64,000 nt of DNA from Anaerolineales bacterium. GTDB taxonomy: Bacteria > Chloroflexota > Anaerolineae > JAAEKA01. Made by a program: the position numbers and the translations under genes. The notes beneath the pieces were generated by a model. That model searched no databases and was not told where the DNA came from. It worked only from the letters and a program-made list of their open reading frames with translations. How positions within the stretch are numbered: position 1 is the first letter of the stretch; each line of letters opens with the position of its first letter. Of the stretch, positions 7,721-16,434 are shown piece after piece. The stretch covers positions 62,001 through 126,000 of the forward strand of contig JACKBI010000002.1 of the NCBI GenBank assembly GCA_020634615.1, read 5' to 3'.

Positions 7721-8665
7721 ATGACCAACCTCAAACCGCCAGGAACTATTCAGGTCGATGTAGATGACCTGTGGGTCTATTACGAAAGCATCGGACTGCG
7801 CGCGCCTGACAACTGTCCTGCGCCGGCCTTCGAGCAAGGCGTGCCCAGACTCCTGGATCTGTTCGACCGCTTCGACATCCGCGCAACGTTCTTCGTCTGT
7901 GGGCGGGACGCTGCCGCGCAACGTGCAACCCTGGCAGAGATGGTCAGCCGCGGCCATGAAATCGCCAACCACTCGACCTGGCATCGCACCGGATTCGCCA
8001 ATCTCAGCACCGAGGAGAAGCGAGCCGACATTGCCACCACGCACTGGCTCCTGACCGGTGCCACCGGCGTCCAACCCGGTGGTTTCAAATCTCCCGGGTT
8101 CAGCTTTGCGCCGGATCAGCTGGCAGTGCTGGCCGGCCTCGGCTATCGCTACGACTCGTCGCTGCTGCCGACGCCCTACGCCCCCTTGATGCGCATGGCT
8201 CAACGTTTCCTGTCGGGTGGAACCGTCGATCCGACGCACTACGGCAAAGCACGCTATGGCATAGCTCCGCTGCGCCCCTACACGCCTGACGCTGACGCTT
8301 CATACCGCGCCGTCAACAGCCGGGGCGGTGCCTCTCTCATGAATGCCGTCATCGAAGCGCCCGTCACGACCATGCCGCTGACGCGCCTGCCCATGCACAG
8401 CACCTTCGTGCTCACCGCCGGCCAACTCCTTTTCGACGCCGGTCTGGCGCTGACGACGACGTGCAACGTGCCCGTGAATTATCTGCTGCACGCAGGCGAC
8501 GCCATTGACGCCACGACCGCCGGCGCGCTGAGCTCGTACCGCTTTTTGGTCCAGCCTTGGCAGGAAAAAGAAGCGCTGCTGGATCACATGCTCGCCCGTC
8601 TTTCCGCCGCCTATCGCCTGTTGCCGACGATTGAGTACGTCGAGGAATTGATGGCTGATAGCTGA
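7721..8665 (+). CDS. Polysaccharide deacetylase (NodB/CE4 family)
   Basis: The 314-residue protein has a NodB-type fold. The early DVDDLW supplies the Asp pair, ATFFVCG is the typical second strand, and HEIANHSTWH supplies the HxxxH zinc ligands. GGFKSPGFSF corresponds to motif 3. These enzymes remove N- or O-acetyl groups from polysaccharides such as peptidoglycan or exopolymers. No signal peptide is visible. The start at 7721 fits the family; the open frame continues upstream only through the promoter. It precedes a glycosyltransferase group on the same strand, so a role in surface glycan processing is plausible. Confidence 0.8.
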   Translation: MTNLKPPGTIQVDVDDLWVYYESIGLRAPDNCPAPAFEQGVPRLLDLFDRFDIRATFFVCGRDAAAQRATLAEMVSRGHEIANHSTWHRTGFANLSTEEKRADIATTHWLLTGATGVQPGGFKSPGFSFAPDQLAVLAGLGYRYDSSLLPTPYAPLMRMAQRFLSGGTVDPTHYGKARYGIAPLRPYTPDADASYRAVNSRGGASLMNAVIEAPVTTMPLTRLPMHSTFVLTAGQLLFDAGLALTTTCNVPVNYLLHAGDAIDATTAGALSSYRFLVQPWQEKEALLDHMLARLSAAYRLLPTIEYVEELMADS

Positions 8666-8733
8666 TGGCAGGTGGCAGGTTGCAAGTTGCACGTTCCTGC
8701 AAACGCGAAAGTCACCCTGCCACCCTATAACCT

Positions 8734-9489
8734 GTGCGCTGCAACATGCCACCTGAAACTCCGTTCCCCCACCGCCTGATCATCATGCCTGCCCACAATG
8801 AGGCGGGCAACCTGCCGCGCGTCATCGCCGAGATCCGCGTGGCCGCGCCTGGTTACGATCTGGTCGTGATCGATGACGGCAGCACGGACAGGACGGCCGC
8901 CGTCGCCGCCAGCCTGGGCGCGGCAGTGGTGACGCTGCCGGTCAACCTTGGCTACGGTGGCGCAGTGCAGACCGGCTTCCGCTATGCCGTCCGTCACGAC
9001 TATGATCTGGCGGTGGTCATGGATGCCGACGGCCAGCACGATCCGGCCGGCGTCAACCTGCTGGCCAACGCAGTAGACAAAGGCGAGGTGGATGTCGCCG
9101 TGGGCTCCCGCTTTCGCGGGCGCATGGACTATCATCAGCCGTGGGTCAAGCGAATTGGCATGTCAGTCTTCGCATGGACCGTATCGCGGATCACGCGACG
9201 TGAGGTCACTGACCCGACTTCGGGCTATCAGGCGCTGAACAGAGCCGCTCTGCGCTTCTTTGCTTATGACAACTACCCGTCGGACTACCCCGACGCCGAC
9301 ACGTTGCTGGTGCTGCACTACGCCGGGTTCCGCGTCAGCGAGATTCCGGTGACCATGCGCGAGCGGATCAGCGGCGTATCGATGCACAGCGGGTGGAAAC
9401 CGATTTACTACGTGTTGAAGATGTGGCTGGCCATCGGCATCGTGCTCCTGCGCCAGGGCACCCACGCTTCGGCCCACCGAGTGGATTAA
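8734..9489 (+). CDS. Family 2 glycosyltransferase, polyprenol-phosphate mannosyl/glucosyl type
   Basis: This 251-residue GT-A enzyme has IIMPAHNEAGNLP at the N-terminus, VIDDGSTD for nucleotide binding and MDADGQHDP as the catalytic metal site, the layout of DPM1-like enzymes that load a sugar onto polyprenyl phosphate. There is no long membrane anchor beyond a hydrophobic stretch near residue 230. It is followed at 9 bases by a DUF2304 gene, a pairing common in lipid-linked sugar pathways, and then by two GT-C enzymes that could use the lipid-linked sugar. ATGs at 8734 and 8746 are both possible starts. Confidence 0.85.
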   Translation: MRCNMPPETPFPHRLIIMPAHNEAGNLPRVIAEIRVAAPGYDLVVIDDGSTDRTAAVAASLGAAVVTLPVNLGYGGAVQTGFRYAVRHDYDLAVVMDADGQHDPAGVNLLANAVDKGEVDVAVGSRFRGRMDYHQPWVKRIGMSVFAWTVSRITRREVTDPTSGYQALNRAALRFFAYDNYPSDYPDADTLLVLHYAGFRVSEIPVTMRERISGVSMHSGWKPIYYVLKMWLAIGIVLLRQGTHASAHRVD

Positions 9490-9498
9490 GGCAGACCT

Positions 9499-9921
9499 AT
9501 GATCGACCCGCGCAGCCGGCTGCTGCTCTTCCTTATGGGGCTGGCCGTGCTGATCCTCGTGATCAATCTGGTGCGCAAGCGGCAATTGCAGGAGCGTTAC
9601 GCACTGCTGTGGCTGCTCGCCGGCCTGGTGCTGACTCTGGCGCCGTTGTTCAGCAACGTGCTGGACCGCATCGCCTACGCGCTGGGCATCGACTACCCGC
9701 CGGCGCTGCTGCTGCTGCTCGCCATCATCGGCCTGATGCTGATCATTTTTCAGCTTTCGCTGGCCATCTCGCACAACAGTGACCAGTTGAAGGTGCTCTC
9801 GCAGGAGCTTGGCCTGCTGCGGCAGCAACTCGACAAATTGCAAAGAGAACAGGTCGCGCAACCAGAGCACCTCCCGGACAACGAAGATGGCACCGACGCG
9901 GACCAGATTCCCTATGTCTGA
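9499..9921 (+). CDS. DUF2304 membrane protein
   Basis: The 140-residue protein has three hydrophobic helices (about 7-25, 37-55 and 63-85), then a coiled-coil-like stretch (LKVLSQELGLLRQQLDKLQ) and an acidic tail. This matches DUF2304 proteins, which sit next to GT2 polyprenol glycosyltransferases and probably help them at the membrane. Its stop overlaps the start of the next gene by 8 bases, which suggests translational coupling. Confidence 0.75.
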   Translation: MIDPRSRLLLFLMGLAVLILVINLVRKRQLQERYALLWLLAGLVLTLAPLFSNVLDRIAYALGIDYPPALLLLLAIIGLMLIIFQLSLAISHNSDQLKVLSQELGLLRQQLDKLQREQVAQPEHLPDNEDGTDADQIPYV

Positions 9922-10552
9922 CCACGTCGACACCTACCCTGAACTGATCATCGAAGACGCGGTTGGCGTTTGCGGTGTGCGCGACGACACGCGGACGCTG
10001 GCCGAAGCGGCGGCAGCTGACGACGCCCCCGGTCGCGCGCTTGATCTCGGCGCGGGCACCGGCTACGTGGGGCTGTATCTGGCGCAGCGCGGCTGGCAAG
10101 TGGATGCAGTCGACGTCAGCCCGCGCGCCGTGGAACTGGTGAAGCGCAACGCGGACCGGACCGGCCTGCGAATGAGCGTCTACCAGTCGGATATGTTTGC
10201 CAGCGTGCCGGGCACGTTTGACGCGATCGCCTTCAACCCGCCCATGCGGCCCGACGAAAACGAGCTGACCCGCATCGCGACCAGCCTGCTGCGACGCAGC
10301 CCGCGCGTCAGCCGCGCGCTGATGGCGCTCCTGGGCGAGCGGTTGGAGGGCAGCCGCATGCCATTCCTGACCAGCGTCGTCCATGAGAGTCGGGCGCGTC
10401 TGCGGCCTGGTGGACGGCTGGTGCTTGCAATCAGCGAGGACGAGACGGTTGAGCTGGCCGCGCTTGATGGCGTCCATTTGGGGCGCGTCTGGCCGATTCC
10501 CAGCATGGTCCGCCAGCAGATTGCCGAGTTTCGATTTGGGGACACCGGATGA
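9914..10552 (+). CDS. SAM-dependent methyltransferase with NPP motif
   Basis: The 212-residue Rossmann-fold enzyme has DLGAGTGYVGLYLA (motif I, SAM binding), VDAVDVSPRAVEL (motif II) and FNPPM, the NPP motif found in enzymes that methylate planar nitrogens, such as HemK/PrmC and RlmG. The substrate cannot be read from the sequence. The start is inside the end of the DUF2304 gene and the stop overlaps the next ORF by 4 bases, so it is embedded in the glycosyltransferase operon. A role in modifying glycan or an unrelated housekeeping role are both possible. Confidence 0.7.
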   Translation: MSDHVDTYPELIIEDAVGVCGVRDDTRTLAEAAAADDAPGRALDLGAGTGYVGLYLAQRGWQVDAVDVSPRAVELVKRNADRTGLRMSVYQSDMFASVPGTFDAIAFNPPMRPDENELTRIATSLLRRSPRVSRALMALLGERLEGSRMPFLTSVVHESRARLRPGGRLVLAISEDETVELAALDGVHLGRVWPIPSMVRQQIAEFRFGDTG

Positions 10553-12192
10553 GCGACAGTTCGCCGCGCGCTCGCTGGCCAGCCTGGTTCATCCCGGCGG
10601 CATTGGTCGTCGCAGCGGTGCTCATCCGCATCTATTTCGCGACCTGGGACCGGGTGGTCTGGGGCGACGAGCCGTTCTACCTCTGGATCGGCAAGAGTCT
10701 GTGGGCGGGCGCCGGCTACAACTTTTTCGGCTACTCTGGCGCACATTTTCCACCGCTCTACCCGGTCCTGGCCGGCGGCCTGGCGCTGTTGACCAACAAT
10801 TTGCAGTGGGCGAGCAACCTGATCTACATCGCCGCGGGCGCGCTGCTGGTATTGCCGCTCTACTATCTGGTGCGGGCAACCGTCAACGCGACCGCAGCCT
10901 GGATGACAGGCCTGGTGGTGGCGCTTTACCCGGCGCTGACCAGCGGCGTGCTGGCCTGGGGCACCATGACCGAACCGCTCTATCTGTTGTGGGTCGGTCT
11001 GGCCGTCTATCTTCTCTTCCTGGCATTGGATCAGATGCCAGGGCGCTGGCGCGATTACGTGTTGTTGGGCGCTACGCTGGGTCTGGCCTACCTGACACGC
11101 ACCGAGGCGCTGGTGTTGGTGGTCGCCATGTTCGGGTTGCTGCTGATCGGACGCCTGCTGCGCCGGGACAGGTTTCCCGTGCTACTGGGACGCCTGGCCG
11201 CGGGTCTGGCGATCTTTCTGTTGGTCGCTTCGCCCTATCTGGTCTACATCCGTCAGGAAACGGGACACTGGAACCTGACCGGCGCGGCCGGTATGGCGTT
11301 TGTCAGCATGACGGGTCTGGCAGAAAAAGATCCTTCAGCGTTCGACCGGTCGACCTGGGAACTTGACCCGGCCAGCGGCGAAGTCTACATTTTCGCCCCA
11401 AGCAGCGAGACCGAACCGCTGCTGCCGGCGCTCCTCTCCGACCCGCTGGGCTTGCTGCGACGCCTGCGGGCCGGACTGATCGATGCGCAGGCCCTCTTCT
11501 TCAGCATGAAAATGGCGCCGTGGCTGTTGGCGGGCATAGCCGCGTTGGGTCTGCTGGCAAGGCCATGGCCGCCGCGGCGGCTGCGCGGCGAGCTGGCGTT
11601 GCTGGCATCGCTGGCTGCGCCGGCTGCCTATGTGCCGTTTTTCGTCCAGGAACGCTATCTGGCCGGCGCGCTGATCCCGATGATGGTCTGGATCGGCATC
11701 GGCGCGTGGGTGCTGGGCGACTGGCTGGCAGGGACGTGGGCTGGGCTGCGAGCGCGGCCGTTGTCAGATCGACATGCAAGCCTGCTGCTGGCCGCGCCTG
11801 CGGTTGTGTTGAGTGTGCTGCTGGTTGCCATGGGTCCGCTGGTCTGGCAGCGGATGCAGCGCACCCACTCGTTCCAGCCCGGCCACCTGGCGGCCGCTGC
11901 CGAGCTGCGGGCTCTGGGCGTGACGCCAGACATGACTGTCCTGAGCCGCTATCCAGCCGTCGCATTTCACGCCGGAACCCGCTGGGCGCCGACGCCATTC
12001 GAGGCGTGGCCAGAGCTGGAAGCCTATGCCAAGGCGCACGATGCACAGTATCTGGTCATCGACGGCTGGGAAGCAAGCTTGCGCCCGGTGTATGACTTCC
12101 TGCTGACCCCCAGCCTCGCGCCGCCCGGTCTGCGCTACGTGACGACAGTCGAGACCAGCGATGACCCGGTGCTGATCTACGCATTTCAATGA
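10549..12192 (+). CDS. GT-C glycosyltransferase (GT39/ArnT-like)
   Basis: The 547-residue polytopic protein has about 11 membrane helices. An acidic site, VVWGDEPFYLW, lies in the first extracytoplasmic loop, as in GT39/GT83 enzymes that use polyprenyl-phosphate sugars. A soluble C-terminal domain (about residues 440-547) contains LVIDGWEASLRP. The start codon lies in an ATGA overlap with the methyltransferase stop. The next gene is a clear paralogue with the same C-terminal segment. The acceptor (protein, lipid or polysaccharide) is unknown. Confidence 0.78.
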   Translation: MSDSSPRARWPAWFIPAALVVAAVLIRIYFATWDRVVWGDEPFYLWIGKSLWAGAGYNFFGYSGAHFPPLYPVLAGGLALLTNNLQWASNLIYIAAGALLVLPLYYLVRATVNATAAWMTGLVVALYPALTSGVLAWGTMTEPLYLLWVGLAVYLLFLALDQMPGRWRDYVLLGATLGLAYLTRTEALVLVVAMFGLLLIGRLLRRDRFPVLLGRLAAGLAIFLLVASPYLVYIRQETGHWNLTGAAGMAFVSMTGLAEKDPSAFDRSTWELDPASGEVYIFAPSSETEPLLPALLSDPLGLLRRLRAGLIDAQALFFSMKMAPWLLAGIAALGLLARPWPPRRLRGELALLASLAAPAAYVPFFVQERYLAGALIPMMVWIGIGAWVLGDWLAGTWAGLRARPLSDRHASLLLAAPAVVLSVLLVAMGPLVWQRMQRTHSFQPGHLAAAAELRALGVTPDMTVLSRYPAVAFHAGTRWAPTPFEAWPELEAYAKAHDAQYLVIDGWEASLRPVYDFLLTPSLAPPGLRYVTTVETSDDPVLIYAFQ

Positions 12193-12201
12193 CGTTCAAC
12201 C

Positions 12202-13878
12202 GTGACGACCAACACGCAGATTGCCACGAAAAACGAAACATATAAGCCGCCGCCCGCGGATGCGACACTGCGCAACTCCCGCCTGAGCACGCGCCAGATG
12301 TGGTTGGTCGGCGCGGGGATCGTGCTGCTGGGATTGCTGCTGCGCGCGATCTGGGCCGCTCCGCCGCGTGCCGTCCGCTGGGACGAGGCCGACATGCTGG
12401 TGCTGGCACAAAATCTGTTGCGCGGCGTGGGCTATCAGGTGCAGGGTCCGCCTGAACTGCACTGGCCGCCGGGCGCGCCCTATCTGGCGGCGCTGTCAAT
12501 GGTGGCCGGTGTGACCGCCGACCGGGCGCTGACGGTCTGGCATGTGCTGGCCGGCGCGCTGGGATGTGGTCTGCTGTTCGGGCTGGCCAGCGACGTAACC
12601 GGGAACTGGCGCACCGGCGCGCTGGCCGGCCTGCTGCTGGCCGTTTCACCTGCGCTGGCGGTTTGGCCGCTCTACTGGGGCAGCAACAGCGAGTCGCTCT
12701 TCCTGGCGTTTTTGCTGGCGGGCCTGTGGGCGACGTGGCGGATGCTGCACGGCGGCAGGTGGCGGACAGGGCTGGCAGGCGGGCTGGGGTTCGGCGCAGC
12801 CTACCTGGTGCGGCCAGAAGGGATGATCTATTGGCTGCTGTTTCTGGGACTCGCACTGCTGCTGGCGCTCGCGCGCCGTACCGACTGGCGCGCTGTGGCC
12901 TTGTTTGCGCTGGCGTTTCTCATTCTGGCAACGCCCTACATCGTCTACCTGCAGCATACCACCGGCCGACTGATGGTGTCGGGCAAGGCGGGCATCACGA
13001 CGACTCTGGGCGCCGCCATCACCGATCAGGGCAGCGCGCTCGGTGAAGACGCCGGCAGCGTGCTGGACAGCACCGGTCAAGAGATTCTTTGGCTGTCGCC
13101 GGAGCAGTTCGACATCAGTTGGCTGGACTCGGCGCGTGCAGATCCGGAGCTGGCAGCGCGGCGGCTGGCGCGCAACCTGATGGCCTTGCCGGGCATTGTG
13201 CTGGAAGATCTCGCCAATCCATTGCTGCTGGTGTTGGCTTTTCTGGGTTTGTTTGCCAGACCGTGGAACCGTGAAACGACAATGCGCCAGGGCTTCTGGC
13301 TGGCCTGCCTGCTGCCGCTGGCTGTGGTGCCGCTTTTCCATGTCCACGCCCGACTGCTGACACCGCTGGTGCCCGTGCTTCTGGTCTGGGCGGCCGAGGG
13401 CATGTTGGCGGTCGCAGACTGGGCACGCGGCACAGCGGCGGCGTGGCCGCGAATGCGCCCACTGGTGACAGCGCTGCTGGCGGGGGTGCTGATTGTAGTG
13501 CTACTTGGCGGCGTCTGGTCACAGCGCAGCGCCAGTTTGTCCGGTCAGGCCACCCTGTTTCCCAGCCATCAACAAGCGGGCCAGTGGCTTTCGGCCAACA
13601 GCCAGCCTGGCGAACCGGTCATGACGCGCAACACCGAGATCGGTCTCTACGCCGACCGGCCCCAGGTCGCATTGCCCAACGCAACCTGGGAGGAGATCGT
13701 CGCCTACGGGGCGGCGCGCGGCGCGCGCTTCCTGGTGATCGACGACTGGGAGGTGGAAACGGTGCGTCCACAGCTGTCCCCACTGTTGCTTCCGTCGCTG
13801 GTTCCACCCGAAGTAACTATGTTGCAGTCGTTTGAGGATGAGCGGCGCACGACGTATGTTCTTGGTTTTGAGCCATGA
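12202..13878 (+). CDS. GT-C glycosyltransferase, paralogue of the preceding gene
   Basis: This 558-residue membrane protein shares the layout of its upstream neighbour: a catalytic-loop acidic pair in VRWDEADMLVLAQ, about 11 helices and a soluble C-terminal domain with FLVIDDWEVETVRP, which matches the segment in the other copy. The two probably arose by tandem duplication and may add successive sugars. The start is GTG at 12202, 9 bases after the previous stop; an initial stretch of about 30 polar residues precedes the first helix. Confidence 0.75.
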   Translation: MTTNTQIATKNETYKPPPADATLRNSRLSTRQMWLVGAGIVLLGLLLRAIWAAPPRAVRWDEADMLVLAQNLLRGVGYQVQGPPELHWPPGAPYLAALSMVAGVTADRALTVWHVLAGALGCGLLFGLASDVTGNWRTGALAGLLLAVSPALAVWPLYWGSNSESLFLAFLLAGLWATWRMLHGGRWRTGLAGGLGFGAAYLVRPEGMIYWLLFLGLALLLALARRTDWRAVALFALAFLILATPYIVYLQHTTGRLMVSGKAGITTTLGAAITDQGSALGEDAGSVLDSTGQEILWLSPEQFDISWLDSARADPELAARRLARNLMALPGIVLEDLANPLLLVLAFLGLFARPWNRETTMRQGFWLACLLPLAVVPLFHVHARLLTPLVPVLLVWAAEGMLAVADWARGTAAAWPRMRPLVTALLAGVLIVVLLGGVWSQRSASLSGQATLFPSHQQAGQWLSANSQPGEPVMTRNTEIGLYADRPQVALPNATWEEIVAYGAARGARFLVIDDWEVETVRPQLSPLLLPSLVPPEVTMLQSFEDERRTTYVLGFEP

Positions 13879-14213
13879 GTGGGGCACGCAGCGCTTTGCC
13901 ATTACCGCAGCCAAATGCGCGGCTGGTGGATCATTTTGCCTGCGAAATACGCCATGCGCGGCACACCTTGACGATCCCAACCTTGCAAAACTGACATCTT
14001 GACGGCGGCGCGGAGACGGCGGCGTTCATGCATTTTTCATGTTTTGCGGTTATACTTGCCGCGCCGTCCTTCCAATCAAGCTCCAGGCGCACTTCCGCCG
14101 CGCCTGGCTGCAAGGATACTATTCCAGACCAGTGTTAGACGATCTGTGACCGGCCGCGCAGCCGATTTGCCGCCTGCGCGGTCTCAAACCAACCGATTCA
14201 AGGAGAAAGATGT
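13879..14213 (+). other. Intergenic region with possible promoter and long leader
   Basis: No gene is supported in these 335 bases. TATACT at 14051-14056 could be a -10 box, although no good -35 lies at the right distance. The leader contains an imperfect hairpin between about 14148 and 14189. AAGGAGA just before 14214 is a strong ribosome-binding site for the next gene. Confidence 0.35.
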
Positions 14214-15863
14214 ATGCATAGCTTCAAAAAGAACGGACGATGGCTGCTGCCGTTGATCCTCATCGCCGTGTTGGCGGTGCCTGCCAGCGCAGCCCTGTTG
14301 CCGGCTGCACCCAGCCTTTCCAATCCGGCCGCGCCGGTCTATCAGTCAGGTGAACTGACATGGACACAGGTTCAGGACAGCCCGGGCGTGTACTGGTACT
14401 CCGTGGTGTTTCCAACCGCCAGCATCGGCTACGCAGTCGGCGGTCCGGACTGGAACGTCAACAGCGGCATCGGCACGGTCAAGATTGCCAAAACTACCGA
14501 CGGCGGCCAGACCTGGACTGTCAACACGGTGCCCAACACCAATCGCTTCATGCGCGGTCTGACGTGCAGCGATGAAAACAATTGCTGGATGTCAGGCGCC
14601 AGCAGCCCGCGCATCCTGCGCACCACCAACGGCGGCGCCACGTGGACCGAGGCGTACATCAACGCCGACTGGACAGGCTGGCTGTGGTCGGCCGGCTGGA
14701 CAGGCGTCGATAACACGGTGATGATCGGCACCACCGGCTACGCCGATGAGCCGGGGCGGCGAGCCAACATGTTGCGCTCGACCAACGGCCAGAACTTCTA
14801 CGCTGAGATCGCCAACGACCCGCGGGAATTCGTGGTCTATGACTTCTCCTGCCCGACGCCAGGCATTTGTTACTCTGCCGCCAAGCAGACGGCTTTCTAC
14901 TCTTCGGACAACGGCGACAACTGGGTGCGCCGGCCCGCGCCAGTCGTGCGCTTCTTCGGCATTTGGTGTACCGACAACAATACCTGCTGGATGGCCGGCG
15001 GCAGCAACAGCAACACCACCGACGGCGTGATCCAGATCTTCCGCTCCGGCGACGGCGGCTTCAACTGGCAGCAGGCCAGCGCGACGCCGCTCTCAGGCAA
15101 CCGACCGCGGCTCTACAACATCCAGATGGTCGATCCGCAGCACGGCTATGCCGTCGGCTGCGTCAACGCGCCCGATGCGATCCAGGAAGTCTGCCAGGGC
15201 AATGGCCTGTTGATGCGCACAACCGATGGCTTCTCCTGGCAGCAAATGGCCTCACCGACCAACGCGGACATCATGGACCTGTGGGTGCACGACATGGACA
15301 ACGTCATCATGGTCGACTTCGCAGGCCGCATCTGGCGCGGCACCGGCGCACCGACGCCGACGCCCACCTCCACCAGCACGCCGACCAGCACGCCCACCCG
15401 TACGCCGACGCCAACCGCGACCGCGACCAACACGCCCACGCCGACAGCCACTCCGTCGACCGGCGTCATCACGGGCCAGGCGTATTATGACCAGAACGGC
15501 AACCTCTATCCGGACAACGGCGAGCCGGGCCTGCCCGGAGCAGGTTTCGCTTTGAAACAGGGTAACACCGTGGTGGCAACTCAGACGTCCAACAATGCAG
15601 GCAACTTCACCTTCAACGGGGTAGCGCCGGGCATCTACACGTTGATGGAGCAGACGGCGCCCAACGGCTACGGGCCTAGTTCGAACCTGACCACGTTGCG
15701 CATCAACGCCAACACATCAACTGAGCTGTTCTTCGCCCACAGCCTGCCGCCGACGCCAACACCAACACCAACGGCCACGGCAACGCCGGTGCCTACCGAA
15801 CCAGCCTGCCACTGTGGGTTCCTGCCCGCGCTGCAAAAGAACTTCACCGAGCGCACGCCGTAA
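14214..15863 (+). CDS. Secreted Ycf48/BNR-repeat protein with Thr/Pro linkers and SdrD-B-like domain
   Basis: The 549-residue exported protein has a signal peptide (about 1-26), then a beta-propeller region (about 45-380) with repeated TTDGGQTW, TTNGGATW and SGDGGFNW turns, as in Ycf48 and sialidase-like BNR repeats. A Thr/Pro linker (about 380-417) leads to a Cna-B/SdrD-B-like domain (QAYYDQNGNLYPDNGEPG, about 418-515), and a second short Thr/Pro linker precedes the C-terminal CHCGFLPALQKNF. The ending looks like a surface-retention signal, although no sortase motif is present. No catalytic residues are visible, so an adhesin or scaffold is the best guess. Confidence 0.75.
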   Translation: MHSFKKNGRWLLPLILIAVLAVPASAALLPAAPSLSNPAAPVYQSGELTWTQVQDSPGVYWYSVVFPTASIGYAVGGPDWNVNSGIGTVKIAKTTDGGQTWTVNTVPNTNRFMRGLTCSDENNCWMSGASSPRILRTTNGGATWTEAYINADWTGWLWSAGWTGVDNTVMIGTTGYADEPGRRANMLRSTNGQNFYAEIANDPREFVVYDFSCPTPGICYSAAKQTAFYSSDNGDNWVRRPAPVVRFFGIWCTDNNTCWMAGGSNSNTTDGVIQIFRSGDGGFNWQQASATPLSGNRPRLYNIQMVDPQHGYAVGCVNAPDAIQEVCQGNGLLMRTTDGFSWQQMASPTNADIMDLWVHDMDNVIMVDFAGRIWRGTGAPTPTPTSTSTPTSTPTRTPTPTATATNTPTPTATPSTGVITGQAYYDQNGNLYPDNGEPGLPGAGFALKQGNTVVATQTSNNAGNFTFNGVAPGIYTLMEQTAPNGYGPSSNLTTLRINANTSTELFFAHSLPPTPTPTPTATATPVPTEPACHCGFLPALQKNFTERTP

Positions 15864-15908
15864 CCTGCCTGGTCGACAAGCTGAAAGTGTGGCGTAGACA
15901 AACGAAAA

Positions 15909-15937
15909 CGAGGCGTAGCCGTTATGGCTACGCCTCG
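15909..15937 (-). terminator. Intrinsic terminator between convergent genes
   Basis: A perfect 12-bp stem (15909-15920 with 15926-15937) has a 5-base loop. Read on the minus strand it is followed by TTTTCGTTTGT, so it should end the dtd operon. It may also serve the plus-strand gene ending at 15863, but that side lacks a T-run. Confidence 0.8.
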
Positions 15938-15990
15938 TCGCATTCTCGCCAGGTGCCGCTCACTTGAGCATCGCTTGTCAATCAAGTCGC

Positions 15991-16434
15991 CTACTCGGCC
16001 GTATCAAGCAATAGGGTCACAGGCCCATCGTTGACGAGATGAACAGCCATCATTGCACCAAAGATGCCGGTCTCTACGGCGACACCCTCGGCGCGCAGCA
16101 GGTCGACAAACAGGTCACACAGTGGCTCAGCGTGTTCCGGTCGCGCTGCCTCGGTGAAGCTGGGACGACGCCCCTTGCGTGCGTCGCCATACAGTGTGAA
16201 CTGGCTAACCACCAACACCGCGCCATCCTCGTCCGCCAGCGACCGGTTGAACTTACCGGCCTCGTCCTCGAAAATGCGCAGGCCGGCGATCTTGCGTGCC
16301 AGCCAGACTGCCTCGGCTTCGCCGTCAACATGTGTCACGCCGAGCAGCACCAGAAAGCCGCGCCCAATCGCGCCCACCGTTCGGCCATCCACTGTCACCG
16401 ACGCCTCGCTGACCCGCTGCACAACTGCTCTCAT
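15991..16434 (-). CDS. dtd: D-aminoacyl-tRNA deacylase
   Basis: Dtd hydrolyses D-amino acids wrongly attached to tRNA, a cytoplasmic proofreading step. The 147-residue protein matches the family length and has both catalytic-pocket motifs: SQFTLYGD at about residues 77-84 and NDGPVT near the C-terminus, together with the GF(L)VLLGVTHVD strand. Its start overlaps the stop of the upstream MFS-like gene by 4 bases, so it is the last gene of the crp-like operon. A terminator follows. Confidence 0.94.
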   Translation of the reverse strand: MRAVVQRVSEASVTVDGRTVGAIGRGFLVLLGVTHVDGEAEAVWLARKIAGLRIFEDEAGKFNRSLADEDGAVLVVSQFTLYGDARKGRRPSFTEAARPEHAEPLCDLFVDLLRAEGVAVETGIFGAMMAVHLVNDGPVTLLLDTAE

